DNA from: Arthrobacter sp. CDRTa11
GTDB lineage: Bacteria > Actinomycetota > Actinomycetes > Actinomycetales > Micrococcaceae
Direction: 5' to 3'
Length of the DNA: 64,000 nucleotides
NCBI RefSeq assembly: GCF_026427775.1
Contig: NZ_CP044532.1
Coordinates: 4,278,001 to 4,342,000 of the forward strand
The notes under the pieces are model-generated. The model was not told the DNA's origin, did no database searches, and saw nothing but the letters and a program-made list of their open reading frames with translations. Positions 41,496 to 49,397 of this stretch are shown here, piece after piece. A program made the position numbers and the translations under genes. Numbering within the stretch: the stretch's first letter is position 1; each line of letters begins with the position of its first letter.

Positions 41496-42599
41496 GTGAA
41501 CCGCATTCAATCAGCACTCGAGGCTCTCCTCGAGCGGATCGACACCCCGGCACCGATCGTGCTGGCCGATGTGATGCAGGAGAACATCGACCGGATGCAG
41601 GCCTTCGCTACCCGGAACAACCTGGACGTCAGGCCGCACGTCAAGACGCACAAGTGCGTGGAAATCGGTCGGCGCCAGGTCAAGGCCGGGGCTGTTGGAA
41701 TCACCGCGGGCAACGTGGGTGAGGCCGAGGTCTTCGCCGCGGCCGGGTTCGATGACATCTTCATCGCCTACCCGGTCTGGGCCGCCGGAACGAAAGGTCC
41801 GCGGATCCGCAAACTGGCCGAAACCACCCGGCTGCGGGTCGGCGTCGATAACGTTGCGGCGATCAATGCTCTCGCCGACGCGATGGGGGACAACCCTGGG
41901 CTGCTGCAGGTCGTGATCGAGGTCGACTGCGGGGCGCGCCGTTCCGGGGCTCCTGCCGAGGCAGCGGGCGAACTCGCCCTTGCGGCGCGCAACCGCGGCC
42001 TGGTCCCGGCTGGCGTCTTTACCTACCCGGGGCACGGCAGCGCCGGTCCGGACGCCCGCAAGCGTGCTGCGGAGGACCAGAATGCCGCGCTCGTCACGGC
42101 GGTACGCAGCCTCAGCGCAGTGGGGATCACTCCGGCGGTGGTCAGTGCCGGTTCCACACCCACCGTGGAGTTCGCCACCAATAGTGTCATCACCGAGATC
42201 AGGCCCGGAGAGTACGTGTTCAACGACCTGAACAACACCAGGCTCGGTGCCTGCACCGAGGATCAGATCGCGCTGTTCGTCGCCGGCACTGTGGTCAGCG
42301 ACTGGGTCCCTGATCAGGTCATCCTCGATATCGGCACCAAAGCCCTCGGCCGCGAAGGCAAGCCCGATATCGGCTACGGCGCCATTGCCGGCACTAACGC
42401 CGTCCTATCCAAGCTCAACGAATACCACGGATTCCTTCCCCTGCCGGCCGGATTCCGCCCCAGCATCGGGACAGTGCTTCCGGTGGTCCCCAACCACGTC
42501 TGCCCCGTCGTCGTGAACTTCGAGGAATACATCGTCACTGACAGCACGGGCGCAACGCTGGAACGGTGGCCTGTCGACGCCCGCGGATTCCTCAACTGA
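41496..42599 (+). CDS. D-threonine aldolase/D-hydroxyaspartate dehydratase-type PLP enzyme
   Basis: The 367-aa protein is a fold-type III (alanine racemase-like) PLP enzyme of the DSD1 family. The PLP lysine lies in RPHVKTHK (residues 46-53, probably K50). VEVDCG-type VIEVDCGARRSG, GVFTYPGHG, VSAGSTPT (phosphate loop), and NHVCPVV (His and Cys, metal ligands) follow. These enzymes cleave 3-hydroxy-D-amino acids to glycine plus an aldehyde, or dehydrate D-serine or D-threo-3-hydroxyaspartate. The GTG start has AGGAG 6 bp upstream. A RidA gene upstream suits a dehydratase that forms an enamine. The precise substrate is unknown. Confidence 0.88.
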   Translation: MNRIQSALEALLERIDTPAPIVLADVMQENIDRMQAFATRNNLDVRPHVKTHKCVEIGRRQVKAGAVGITAGNVGEAEVFAAAGFDDIFIAYPVWAAGTKGPRIRKLAETTRLRVGVDNVAAINALADAMGDNPGLLQVVIEVDCGARRSGAPAEAAGELALAARNRGLVPAGVFTYPGHGSAGPDARKRAAEDQNAALVTAVRSLSAVGITPAVVSAGSTPTVEFATNSVITEIRPGEYVFNDLNNTRLGACTEDQIALFVAGTVVSDWVPDQVILDIGTKALGREGKPDIGYGAIAGTNAVLSKLNEYHGFLPLPAGFRPSIGTVLPVVPNHVCPVVVNFEEYIVTDSTGATLERWPVDARGFLN

Positions 42600-42649
42600 C
42601 TGCCCCCAGCCGCAACCCCAAGAACCAACCCCACGATGGAGTGACTGAC

Positions 42650-43384
42650 ATGAGACTTGATAAGACCACGGCCCTGGTCACCGGCGCCAACAGCGGAATC
42701 GGGCAGGCGGTATGTTCCCACTTCCGTAACGAAGGTGCCCGGCTGCTGCTCACCGGCCGCAGGGAGCACCTCGACAGCGCCCAGCCCGATGACCTGTACG
42801 TCCCCGGAGACCTCAACGACGAGGCGTTCGTCGAAGGACTCGCCCGGCAGGCGGCCGAGTCCTTCGGCACCGTGGACGTCGTCGTCCTTAACCACGGCCT
42901 GCAGGTCAGCGGCCCGCTGACGGAAATGGCCTATGAGGATGCGAAGAACGTGCTCCACAGCAACCTGCTCAGTTCCTTCCTGGTGATGAAGCACTTCGCG
43001 CCGCTGATGCCCGCTACGGGTGGCTCGTTCGTCCTCGTTAGTTCCAGGCTGGGCATGGTGGGCAAGCCCGATGAAGTCCTGTACTCCGCGGCCAAGGGTG
43101 GCCTGATCATGCTCGCCAAGGGCGCGGCGATTGAGTGGGCGTCACGCAACATCCGCGTCAACGTCGTCGCACCGGGCCTGACTGCGACCCCGATCATTGA
43201 AGCATCGTTCCAGCGCAGGGAGGACCCCGAGTCCTACCGTGCCCAGCGTGAGGGTCAGATCCCGCTCCAGCGCCTGGCCACCCCCGAAGAGATCGCCGAC
43301 GCCATCCTCTTCATGGCGTCCCCGGAATCGTCCTACATCACCGGCGCGGTCCTGCCCGTCGACGGTGGATACACCGCCGCCTGA
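42650..43384 (+). CDS. SDR-family oxidoreductase
   Basis: The 244-aa protein is a classical short-chain dehydrogenase. It has TGANSGIGQAV (residues 11-21, nucleotide binding) and NHGLQVSGP in place of NNAG. A Ser catalytic residue (VLVSSRLG), YSAAKGG (catalytic Tyr/Lys) and the C-terminal ITGAVLPVDGGYTAA complete it. The substrate is not predictable; a hydroxyacid or ketone made in this cluster is likely. The start at 42650 has GGAG upstream; the longer reading overlaps the PLP gene and was rejected. It lies 50 bp after the PLP gene and 34 bp before the FAD oxidase. Confidence 0.93.
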   Translation: MRLDKTTALVTGANSGIGQAVCSHFRNEGARLLLTGRREHLDSAQPDDLYVPGDLNDEAFVEGLARQAAESFGTVDVVVLNHGLQVSGPLTEMAYEDAKNVLHSNLLSSFLVMKHFAPLMPATGGSFVLVSSRLGMVGKPDEVLYSAAKGGLIMLAKGAAIEWASRNIRVNVVAPGLTATPIIEASFQRREDPESYRAQREGQIPLQRLATPEEIADAILFMASPESSYITGAVLPVDGGYTAA

Positions 43385-43418
43385 ACACCAACGATTCCCA
43401 GACAAAGAAGGACAACTC

Positions 43419-44825
43419 ATGACAGCTCTTGCGGCTACTCCCCGGAACGGAGAGCTCGGCTTTTGGATGGCCGGACTCGCGGACAGCAGGCCCACCTACC
43501 CCCGCTTCACCGGCCAGGACTCTGTGGACCTGGCAATCATCGGTGGCGGTTACACCGGCCTGTGGGCGGCATACTTCGCCAAGAAACTCGAACCCTCACT
43601 CAAGGTGGCGGTGTTTGAGGCAGAACAGATTGGCTACGGCGCCTCCGGGCGCAACGGCGGCTGGCTCTCAGCAATGCCTCCCGGAAACCGGGCCACCTTC
43701 GCCCGCGTATCCGGCGGCGGGATGGACGCCAGCATTGCACTGCAGCAGGAGTTTGTCGCCGGCGTCGATTCCGTCCTGGATATTCTCCGGGCCGAGGGCA
43801 TTGATGCGGATCAGAACAAGGGCGGCGCGCTGGTGGCTGCCCACACCAGGGCGGGGCTGGGCCGGCTGGTGACCAGGCGTGACACCGACTGGAAGTACGG
43901 GCTGACCGAAGACGATGTCCATCTGCTCGACCGGAACGAATTCCAGAGCGAGATCAACATCTCCACCGTCCACGGCGGGCTCTTCTACAAGCATTGCGCG
44001 CGGATAAATCCGGCGAAGCTTGTCTACGGTCTTGCTGGGACCCTGACCTCAATGGGGGTGAGCATCTATGAAGGCAGCCGGGTAGCCGGCGTCGAGAACA
44101 AGACCCTCACTGTGAACAACGGGCGGGTGACCGCGGCCAAGACGTTCATCTGCACCGAAGGGTATTCCGGAGAGCTGCTTGGCAGCAGGACCCTGATACC
44201 GATCAATTCCTCAATGATCGTGACCAAGCCGCTCTCGGAAGAGGCATGGCAGCAGATCGGCTGGAACGGGCCGCAGTGCCTAAACGACTCCGCGCACACT
44301 TTCATCTATTCGCAGCGAACAGCGGACGGCCGGATCGCCATCGGCGGCCGCGGAGCGCCTTACCGCTACGGCTCAGGCACAGGAGGCGCCGGTTCAACAC
44401 CCCAGTCCACCATTGACCTGATCTCCACTAAGCTTCGCTCCTTCTTCCCGGGTATCCCCTTCGAAGTGGACCATGCCTGGTCCGGAGTCCTCGGGGTTAC
44501 CCGTGACTGGAACGGCGGCGTGCACTGGGACCAGGCGACTGGAATTGGATCCTCCACCGGTTATGCCGGACACGGCGTCACGGCAGCCTACGTCGGCGGC
44601 AGGACCCTCGCGGAGCTCGCATTCGAACAAAAAACAGCACGGACAACACTCCCCTGGGTCGGCTACCGCTCACAGAAGTGGGAACCCGAACCCCTCCGCT
44701 GGCTCGGCGTCCACGGCATGTACCGGCTCTTCGGACTTGCCGACCAATGGGAAGAACGCCGGGACTCCCCCAAAACCTCACTGCTGGCGAAATTCGGCAG
44801 CAGACTCGCCGGACTTCACGAATAG
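43419..44825 (+). CDS. DAO-family FAD-dependent oxidoreductase
   Basis: The 468-aa protein has an N-terminal Rossmann motif LAIIGGGYTGLWAAYFAKK (residues 38-57) and the D-amino-acid-oxidase-like second motif GASGRNGGWL. SSTGYAGHGVTAAYVGGRTLAEL follows near the C-terminus. The overall layout matches the glycine/D-amino acid oxidase (DadA-like/PuuB-like) branch. The GRNGG..S region recalls PuuB and related amine oxidases. It should oxidise an amine or amino acid to an imine, generating peroxide or reducing a carrier. The ATG at 43419 follows AAGGACAACTC. Confidence 0.9.
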   Translation: MTALAATPRNGELGFWMAGLADSRPTYPRFTGQDSVDLAIIGGGYTGLWAAYFAKKLEPSLKVAVFEAEQIGYGASGRNGGWLSAMPPGNRATFARVSGGGMDASIALQQEFVAGVDSVLDILRAEGIDADQNKGGALVAAHTRAGLGRLVTRRDTDWKYGLTEDDVHLLDRNEFQSEINISTVHGGLFYKHCARINPAKLVYGLAGTLTSMGVSIYEGSRVAGVENKTLTVNNGRVTAAKTFICTEGYSGELLGSRTLIPINSSMIVTKPLSEEAWQQIGWNGPQCLNDSAHTFIYSQRTADGRIAIGGRGAPYRYGSGTGGAGSTPQSTIDLISTKLRSFFPGIPFEVDHAWSGVLGVTRDWNGGVHWDQATGIGSSTGYAGHGVTAAYVGGRTLAELAFEQKTARTTLPWVGYRSQKWEPEPLRWLGVHGMYRLFGLADQWEERRDSPKTSLLAKFGSRLAGLHE

Positions 44826-44871
44826 TCCACCAACCAAAACTTTCACCTGAACCCCCTTAGAAGGAAGCATC

Positions 44872-45804
44872 ATGAAGACCATCAATAAATTCCAGACGGC
44901 GGCTGCCGGGCTCGCCGTTGTGTTGGTCCTGTCCGCTTGTGGCGGCGCGGCAACGGGCACTTCAGCACCCGCGGCGGAACTTTCGAAGACGCAGAACACC
45001 CGGGATGTTTCTGAGGGTGTCCAGCCGGATCCGGCGGCGGTGGCGTTGTTGCCTGAGTCGTTCAAGTCCAAGGGCGAGATCACGGTCGCGATGGATCTGA
45101 GTTCCCCGCCGATGACGTTCCTCGCCGAGGACAACACCACCCCGATCGGGCTGAACCCGGACCTCGCCCGGCTCGTGGCGAAGAAGCTGGGCCTGAAGCT
45201 GAAGTTCGAAAACACCGCGTTCGATACGATCATTCCCGGGATCGACGGCGGCCGGTACGACTTCACCGCCACCACGATGTCCGCCACCGAAGATCGGCTC
45301 AAGGTCCTGGACATGATCAACTACCTCAAGGGCGGCTCGGCCGTCGCCGTACCCAAGGGCAACCCGAACAACCTGACCAACGACACCCTGTGCGGGAAAA
45401 ACATCGGCGTGACCAAGGGCTCCACCCAGCAGCTCAAGCACCTGCCCAACGTCTCGAAGTGGACCTGTGAGGAAAAGGGCCAGCCCGCCATCAACGCCAT
45501 CACCCTGCCCAACGTCCAGGAAGCCCTGACCCAGCTGGACTCCAAGCGGATCGACGGGGTCTTCTACGACGCTTCCGCCCTGGCCTGGGCCAACGAACAG
45601 CAGCCGGACCACTTCAAAATCCTCGAACCACGCATGGATACCCGCACCAACACCAACGTCGCGATGGGCGTCAAAAAGGGCTCAGCGCTGACCCCGGCCC
45701 TGCAGAAGGCCATCCAGTCCGTCCTGGAAACCCCCGAATACAAGAAATCCCTGGAGTACTGGGGCCTGGGCGAATCAGCCATCACCGAAGCCGCAATCCG
45801 CTAA
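44872..45804 (+). CDS. Orphan amino-acid ABC binding lipoprotein (family 3)
   Basis: The 310-aa protein has a lipobox LSAC (C23) and the bacterial solute-binding family 3 fold. This includes GEITVAMDLSSPPMTFLAEDNTTPIGLNPDLARLVAKKLGLKLKFENTAFDTIIPGIDGGRYDFTATTMSATEDR, then VAVPKGNP, LCGKNIGVTKGSTQ and DGVFYDASALAWA. Such proteins bind amino acids or opines for an ABC transporter. No permease or ATPase gene lies nearby, so the transporter is encoded elsewhere or this is an orphan sensor-type protein. Its stop codon TAA overlaps the ATG of a 22-codon frame. Confidence 0.9.
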   Translation: MKTINKFQTAAAGLAVVLVLSACGGAATGTSAPAAELSKTQNTRDVSEGVQPDPAAVALLPESFKSKGEITVAMDLSSPPMTFLAEDNTTPIGLNPDLARLVAKKLGLKLKFENTAFDTIIPGIDGGRYDFTATTMSATEDRLKVLDMINYLKGGSAVAVPKGNPNNLTNDTLCGKNIGVTKGSTQQLKHLPNVSKWTCEEKGQPAINAITLPNVQEALTQLDSKRIDGVFYDASALAWANEQQPDHFKILEPRMDTRTNTNVAMGVKKGSALTPALQKAIQSVLETPEYKKSLEYWGLGESAITEAAIR

Positions 45805-45872
45805 TGGCTGACCCGATCAGCCACGAAATGGGCTTCACCCGCACCCAGGCCTTCCTGGAACAGGTGCTCTAA
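45804..45872 (+). other. 22-codon frame coupled by TAATG, possible leader or gene remnant
   Basis: An ATG overlaps the preceding TAA stop (TAATG) and opens a 22-residue frame beginning MADPISHEMGFTR, which ends in TAA three bases before the solA ATG. The residues are protein-like rather than random but match no family I know. It may be the 3' end of a lost gene or a coupling leader. Confidence 0.35.
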
Positions 45873-45875
45873 GCC

Positions 45876-47006
45876 ATGGACGGAAAACTCGCAGTCATCG
45901 GCCTGGGCAGCATCGGCTCCATGGCCCTCTGGCAAGCCAGCCAACTCACCGACAACGTCACCGGCTTCGAAGCCCACACCCCCGCCCACGGCCGCAGCGC
46001 CGTGGGCGGGGACACCCGGCTCTTCCGCATGATCTACCGCGGCAACCGTAGCCTCTACCCCATCCTGGAACGCTCCCGCCAGCTCTGGGCCGAACTCGAA
46101 GCCGAAACCGGCCAAAACATCCTCACCCACACCGGCGGACTCTCCATCGGCACCAAAAACGGCCCCTACCTGTCAGCCCTCCTGGAAACCACCCAACAAA
46201 CCGGGGCCGAGCACGAAATCCTCAGCCGCGAACAAATGGCCCAACGCTACCCCCAGCACAACCTCCGCCCGGACGACATCGCCGTCTACGACCCCCACGC
46301 CGGTGCCCTGCGCACCGACCGCGCCGTCACGGCCGCCATCACCGCAGCCCAAACCAACGGTGCAACCATCCACAGCAACACCCCGATCGACAGCATCACC
46401 GAAACCGCCGACGGCGTCCTCATCACCTCCGGCGAGAAGTCCTGGACCTTCGAGAACGTGATCGTCGCCTCCGGCGGCTGGTCCCGGAAGCTTATGCCCG
46501 ACTACCTGAAGGCAGCAACGCAAACCAAACGGCTCTTCCTGACCTGGTTCGTCGCCAAAGACGGGGCCGAATTTACCCCGGAGAAGTTCCCCACCTTCAG
46601 CCGTGTGCACGAGGGCCGCTCCATGTATGGGGCGCCCGCGGTGGATGGGGTCACCGTCAAGGCGACCCTGGACGGCCGCGGCGGACCAACACCGGACCCG
46701 GGCGCCCTGCCCAGAGAACTGACGCCCGCGGAAATAGCCGAAACCACCGAAACCGTCACCGACTTCCTCCCCGGCCTCATCCCCAACATCGTGCGGTCGG
46801 ACGCGTTTCCTGACCTCTTTACCACCGACCGCAACCCCCTGGTGGGCCGGTTCAGCGATGGCAGCAGGGTCTACTGCGCCACCGGCTTCTCCGGCGGCGG
46901 CTTCAAAAATGCCACCGGCTACGGCCAGATCGCCGCATACGAAGCCCTCGGCAAACGCACCTTTGACGGCCTGGACTTCGTCCGGCCCCAACGGTTTCAG
47001 ACCTAG
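45876..47006 (+). CDS. solA: SolA/MSOX-like FAD amine oxidase
   Basis: The 376-aa protein matches the N-methyl-L-tryptophan/monomeric sarcosine oxidase family: VIGLGSIGSMALWQASQ (residues 7-23, FAD Rossmann), AHGRSAVGGDTRLFRMIYRGN, IVASGGWSRKLMPD and a C-terminal GFSGGGFKNATGYG. These enzymes oxidise N-methyl amino acids to amino acid, formaldehyde and peroxide. The usual cysteine for covalent FAD linkage (in CxYTxTPD) is not visible; the comparable region reads FPDLFTTDRNPLVG. FAD may therefore be non-covalent. It starts 3 bp after the 22-codon frame. Confidence 0.85.
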   Translation: MDGKLAVIGLGSIGSMALWQASQLTDNVTGFEAHTPAHGRSAVGGDTRLFRMIYRGNRSLYPILERSRQLWAELEAETGQNILTHTGGLSIGTKNGPYLSALLETTQQTGAEHEILSREQMAQRYPQHNLRPDDIAVYDPHAGALRTDRAVTAAITAAQTNGATIHSNTPIDSITETADGVLITSGEKSWTFENVIVASGGWSRKLMPDYLKAATQTKRLFLTWFVAKDGAEFTPEKFPTFSRVHEGRSMYGAPAVDGVTVKATLDGRGGPTPDPGALPRELTPAEIAETTETVTDFLPGLIPNIVRSDAFPDLFTTDRNPLVGRFSDGSRVYCATGFSGGGFKNATGYGQIAAYEALGKRTFDGLDFVRPQRFQT

Positions 47007-47081
47007 ACCAGTCCGCAGCGGCTACCGCCTAAGAACCCGCAGCAAACATGCAGTAAGCAACGAAGGAATGAGGGGACATCC

Positions 47082-47765
47082 ATGGCAGCATCGGAAGGAC
47101 TCCTTGCACTGGAGGGAAGGCCCACCGCGCAGCTGATCGCCGATCAGCTGCGTGAACAAATCGTTCAGGGTGCGTTCCGTCCCGGAGAGCAGATAAATGA
47201 ATCTGTCCTGGCAAGCCAGCTTGACACTTCCCGGGGCTCTGTCCGTGAAGCGTTGCAGCGGCTGTGCCAGGAGGGAATCCTGGTCAGACGCCATAACAAG
47301 GGTGTCTTCCTCCTTGAGCTGACTTCCCATGACATCAGGGAGATCTACGCAGCCCGCCAAGCTGTGGAATCAACTGCCGCTGCCGTGCTGCTCGATGCCG
47401 GCCAGGACCAGGTCAAGGACACCTGCCGGGAACTACAGGCCATTGTCACTGACATGGCCAAGCAGGTCGCGGTCTCGGACTGGCAGGCGATTGCCCGGCT
47501 CGATATGGAATTCCACACCTCCTTTGTGGCCGGGGCAGGCAACACACGCCTGATCCGGATCTACGAAACACTGGCAGCGGAATCCAGGATGTGCATCCTC
47601 AACCTGGCCGTCGCCTATCCACGCATGGACGTCCTGGTCCAGGAACACCAGATGCTGCTCGATCTGCTCGAAAGCGGGAACAAGGAAGGACTCGACAAAG
47701 CCATCAAACGCCACCTGGAAACGGCCGTCGAGGACCTCACGACACCTCGGCAAGACAAGCCATGA
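47082..47765 (+). CDS. GntR/FCD transcriptional regulator 1
   Basis: The 227-aa protein has an N-terminal winged helix (LIADQLREQIVQGAFRPGEQINESVLASQLDTSRGSVREALQRLCQEGILVRR, residues about 18-70) and an all-alpha FCD ligand domain (EIYAARQAVESTAAAVLL, ARLDMEFHTSFVAGAGNTRL). The D/H residues of LDMEFH and EHQMLLD are typical metal ligands. FadR-type regulators of this kind answer to organic or amino acids. It is transcribed with the cluster 76 bp after solA and ends 44 bp before a second regulator. Confidence 0.92.
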   Translation: MAASEGLLALEGRPTAQLIADQLREQIVQGAFRPGEQINESVLASQLDTSRGSVREALQRLCQEGILVRRHNKGVFLLELTSHDIREIYAARQAVESTAAAVLLDAGQDQVKDTCRELQAIVTDMAKQVAVSDWQAIARLDMEFHTSFVAGAGNTRLIRIYETLAAESRMCILNLAVAYPRMDVLVQEHQMLLDLLESGNKEGLDKAIKRHLETAVEDLTTPRQDKP

Positions 47766-47778
47766 TGTGCGTGCGGTG

Positions 47779-47795
47779 TATAATCGACAATCGAC
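47779..47795 (+). promoter_or_regulatory. TATAAT box overlapped by TCGACAATCGAC operator
   Basis: TATAAT (47779-47784) directly joins TCGACAATCGAC (47784-47795), which repeats the core of the operator at 40115-40133. Read on the minus strand it is two tandem TTGTCGA units. It lies 14 bp upstream of the regulator start at 47809, so autorepression is likely. Confidence 0.6.
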
Positions 47796-47808
47796 AAGAG
47801 GGGGAACC

Positions 47809-48471
47809 ATGGACGGCAAATTCGCATGGCAGGAACAGCGGACGACGACACCGGACGGCGTCTACCGCGTGCTGCGTACAGCCATCCTGGACGGCACGGT
47901 GGCTCCAGGGGAACAGCTGCGCGAGACGCACATTGCTGCCGATCTGGGGATCAGCCGGTCCCCGCTGCGGGAGGCGCTGACCAAGCTTGAAGAGGAGGGG
48001 CTGGTGGTGAAGATCCCCTTCAAGGGATCGTTCGTTGTGGAGGTAAGTGCCCGCGACGTCGCCGAGATCGCCTCGATCCGCATGCTTGTGGAGCCTTACG
48101 CTGCTGAGCTCTCGGCACCAACGTTGCGTGGTCCTGAGCGGCTTCGGCTGAAGCAGACCATCGAGGAACTGTACCGGGCCACGGACACCAACGATATCCC
48201 GGCAAGCGTTGATGCCCACCTTCGCTTCCACAGGCTCTTCTACGAACTTTCGGGGAACTCCGCACTGCAAAGCCTGTGGAACGGTTGGGAGAACAAGCTG
48301 CGGCTCTACTTCGCGGCGGACCATCCGACGTACAGCAACCTCCATGAAATCGCCGTCGAGCACGAGAGACTGGCCGAACTTGCCCTCAACGGTGACATCG
48401 AATCGTTCCGTCAGGAGATGGCCAGCCAGTTCCACAACGCGCTCAGCGGCGAAAGCCAAAACCAATCATAG
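47809..48471 (+). CDS. GntR/FCD transcriptional regulator 2
   Basis: The 220-aa protein has a GntR winged helix (VYRVLRTAILDGTVAPGEQLRETHIAADLGISRSPLREALTKLEEEGLVV, about residues 18-66) and an FCD domain (EIASIRMLVEPYAAELSAP, DAHLRFHRLFYELSGNSALQSLW). It differs clearly from the preceding regulator. A promoter with an embedded copy of the cluster operator precedes it, so it is the better candidate for repressing 40157 onward and itself. The start at 47809 follows AGAGGGGGAACC. It is convergent with the epimerase gene 3 bp away. Confidence 0.92.
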   Translation: MDGKFAWQEQRTTTPDGVYRVLRTAILDGTVAPGEQLRETHIAADLGISRSPLREALTKLEEEGLVVKIPFKGSFVVEVSARDVAEIASIRMLVEPYAAELSAPTLRGPERLRLKQTIEELYRATDTNDIPASVDAHLRFHRLFYELSGNSALQSLWNGWENKLRLYFAADHPTYSNLHEIAVEHERLAELALNGDIESFRQEMASQFHNALSGESQNQS

Positions 48472-48474
48472 GCG

Positions 48475-49347
48475 TCAGTCTTCGGTGGGTGTCGTCCGGT
48501 TGGAGTGGTAGGTGCGCCAGGAGTGTTCGGGTTCAAATCCGAGCAACCGCCGGGCCTTCCCAATGGACAGCAAGGTTTCGTGCTCGCCCAGGTCCTTGGT
48601 CACCTTGACGTCGGGGAAGACCTCCGCGGCGAGGCTGGCGCTGGAACGGCTCATAACGGTGTCCGCGTTGGCGATGATGAAGGCCTCGAAACCGGGCCGG
48701 CCATTATCCAGGGCCCGCGCTACTGCCTGTGCGCCGTCGCGGCCGTCGATGTAGCCCCACAGGTTCCATTTGCGCAGCCTGGGATCGGAATCGAACGACG
48801 GGAACGCTTCGTAGTCCTCCACGTCCATCACGTTGGAGAACCGCAGCCCCACGATGCTCAGCTCGGGATCCCAGCGCGTGAGCTCCGCGGCCATCTGCTC
48901 TTCCAGGTGCTTGACCAGCGAATACGTGCTCTCCGGCCGGGCCGGGTACTCCTCATCCACCGGGATGTAGGGAGGGTCGACGTCGAAGGGCAGCCCCAGC
49001 ACCGTCTCGCTGGAGGCGTACACCACTTTTTTGATGCCCGCCCGGCGGGCCGCCTGGAACACGTTGTAAGTGGACAGCATGTTGTTCTCGAAGGTGGCAG
49101 CGTCCGGAATGATCCCTGGCGCCGGAACTGCGCCCAGGTGCACCACGGCGTCGAAACCGCTGTGCCTGTCATCAAGGCCCAGGAGCACATCAAGTACCTG
49201 GCCGTAGTTGCGCAGGTCCACGATGGCAAGCTCCGGGCTGCGCTCCCCTGCCCGGTCCAGGTTCAGCACCGTGTGGCCGTCCCCGGTCAGCCTGCGGATG
49301 ACGTGGCGTCCCAGCTTTCCGCTGCCACCGGTTACGGCAATCTTCAT
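48475..49347 (-). CDS. NAD-dependent epimerase/dehydratase
   Basis: The 290-aa protein is an extended SDR: MKIAVTGGSGKLGRHVIRRL (residues 1-20), AIVDLRNYGQVLDVL, VVHLGAVPAPGIIPDAATFENNMLSTYNVFQAARRAGIKKVVYASSETVLG, and the catalytic YSLVK region (about 147-151). The wording resembles uronate or NDP-sugar dehydrogenases, but the substrate is not set. It starts after AGGAGTTCCTT at 49347 and is convergent with the GntR gene. The adenylate kinase gene ends upstream of it on the same strand. Confidence 0.88.
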   Translation of the reverse strand: MKIAVTGGSGKLGRHVIRRLTGDGHTVLNLDRAGERSPELAIVDLRNYGQVLDVLLGLDDRHSGFDAVVHLGAVPAPGIIPDAATFENNMLSTYNVFQAARRAGIKKVVYASSETVLGLPFDVDPPYIPVDEEYPARPESTYSLVKHLEEQMAAELTRWDPELSIVGLRFSNVMDVEDYEAFPSFDSDPRLRKWNLWGYIDGRDGAQAVARALDNGRPGFEAFIIANADTVMSRSSASLAAEVFPDVKVTKDLGEHETLLSIGKARRLLGFEPEHSWRTYHSNRTTPTED

Positions 49348-49397
49348 AAGGAACTCCTGTTGTGGTGGGTTTGGGTGCGGCGTCAGTGCCTGGCCAG

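Noticed and set aside
48528..48546. GGTTCAAATCCGAGCAACC resembling a tRNA T-arm
   Set aside because: It lies inside the epimerase coding frame and no acceptor, D or anticodon arms surround it.
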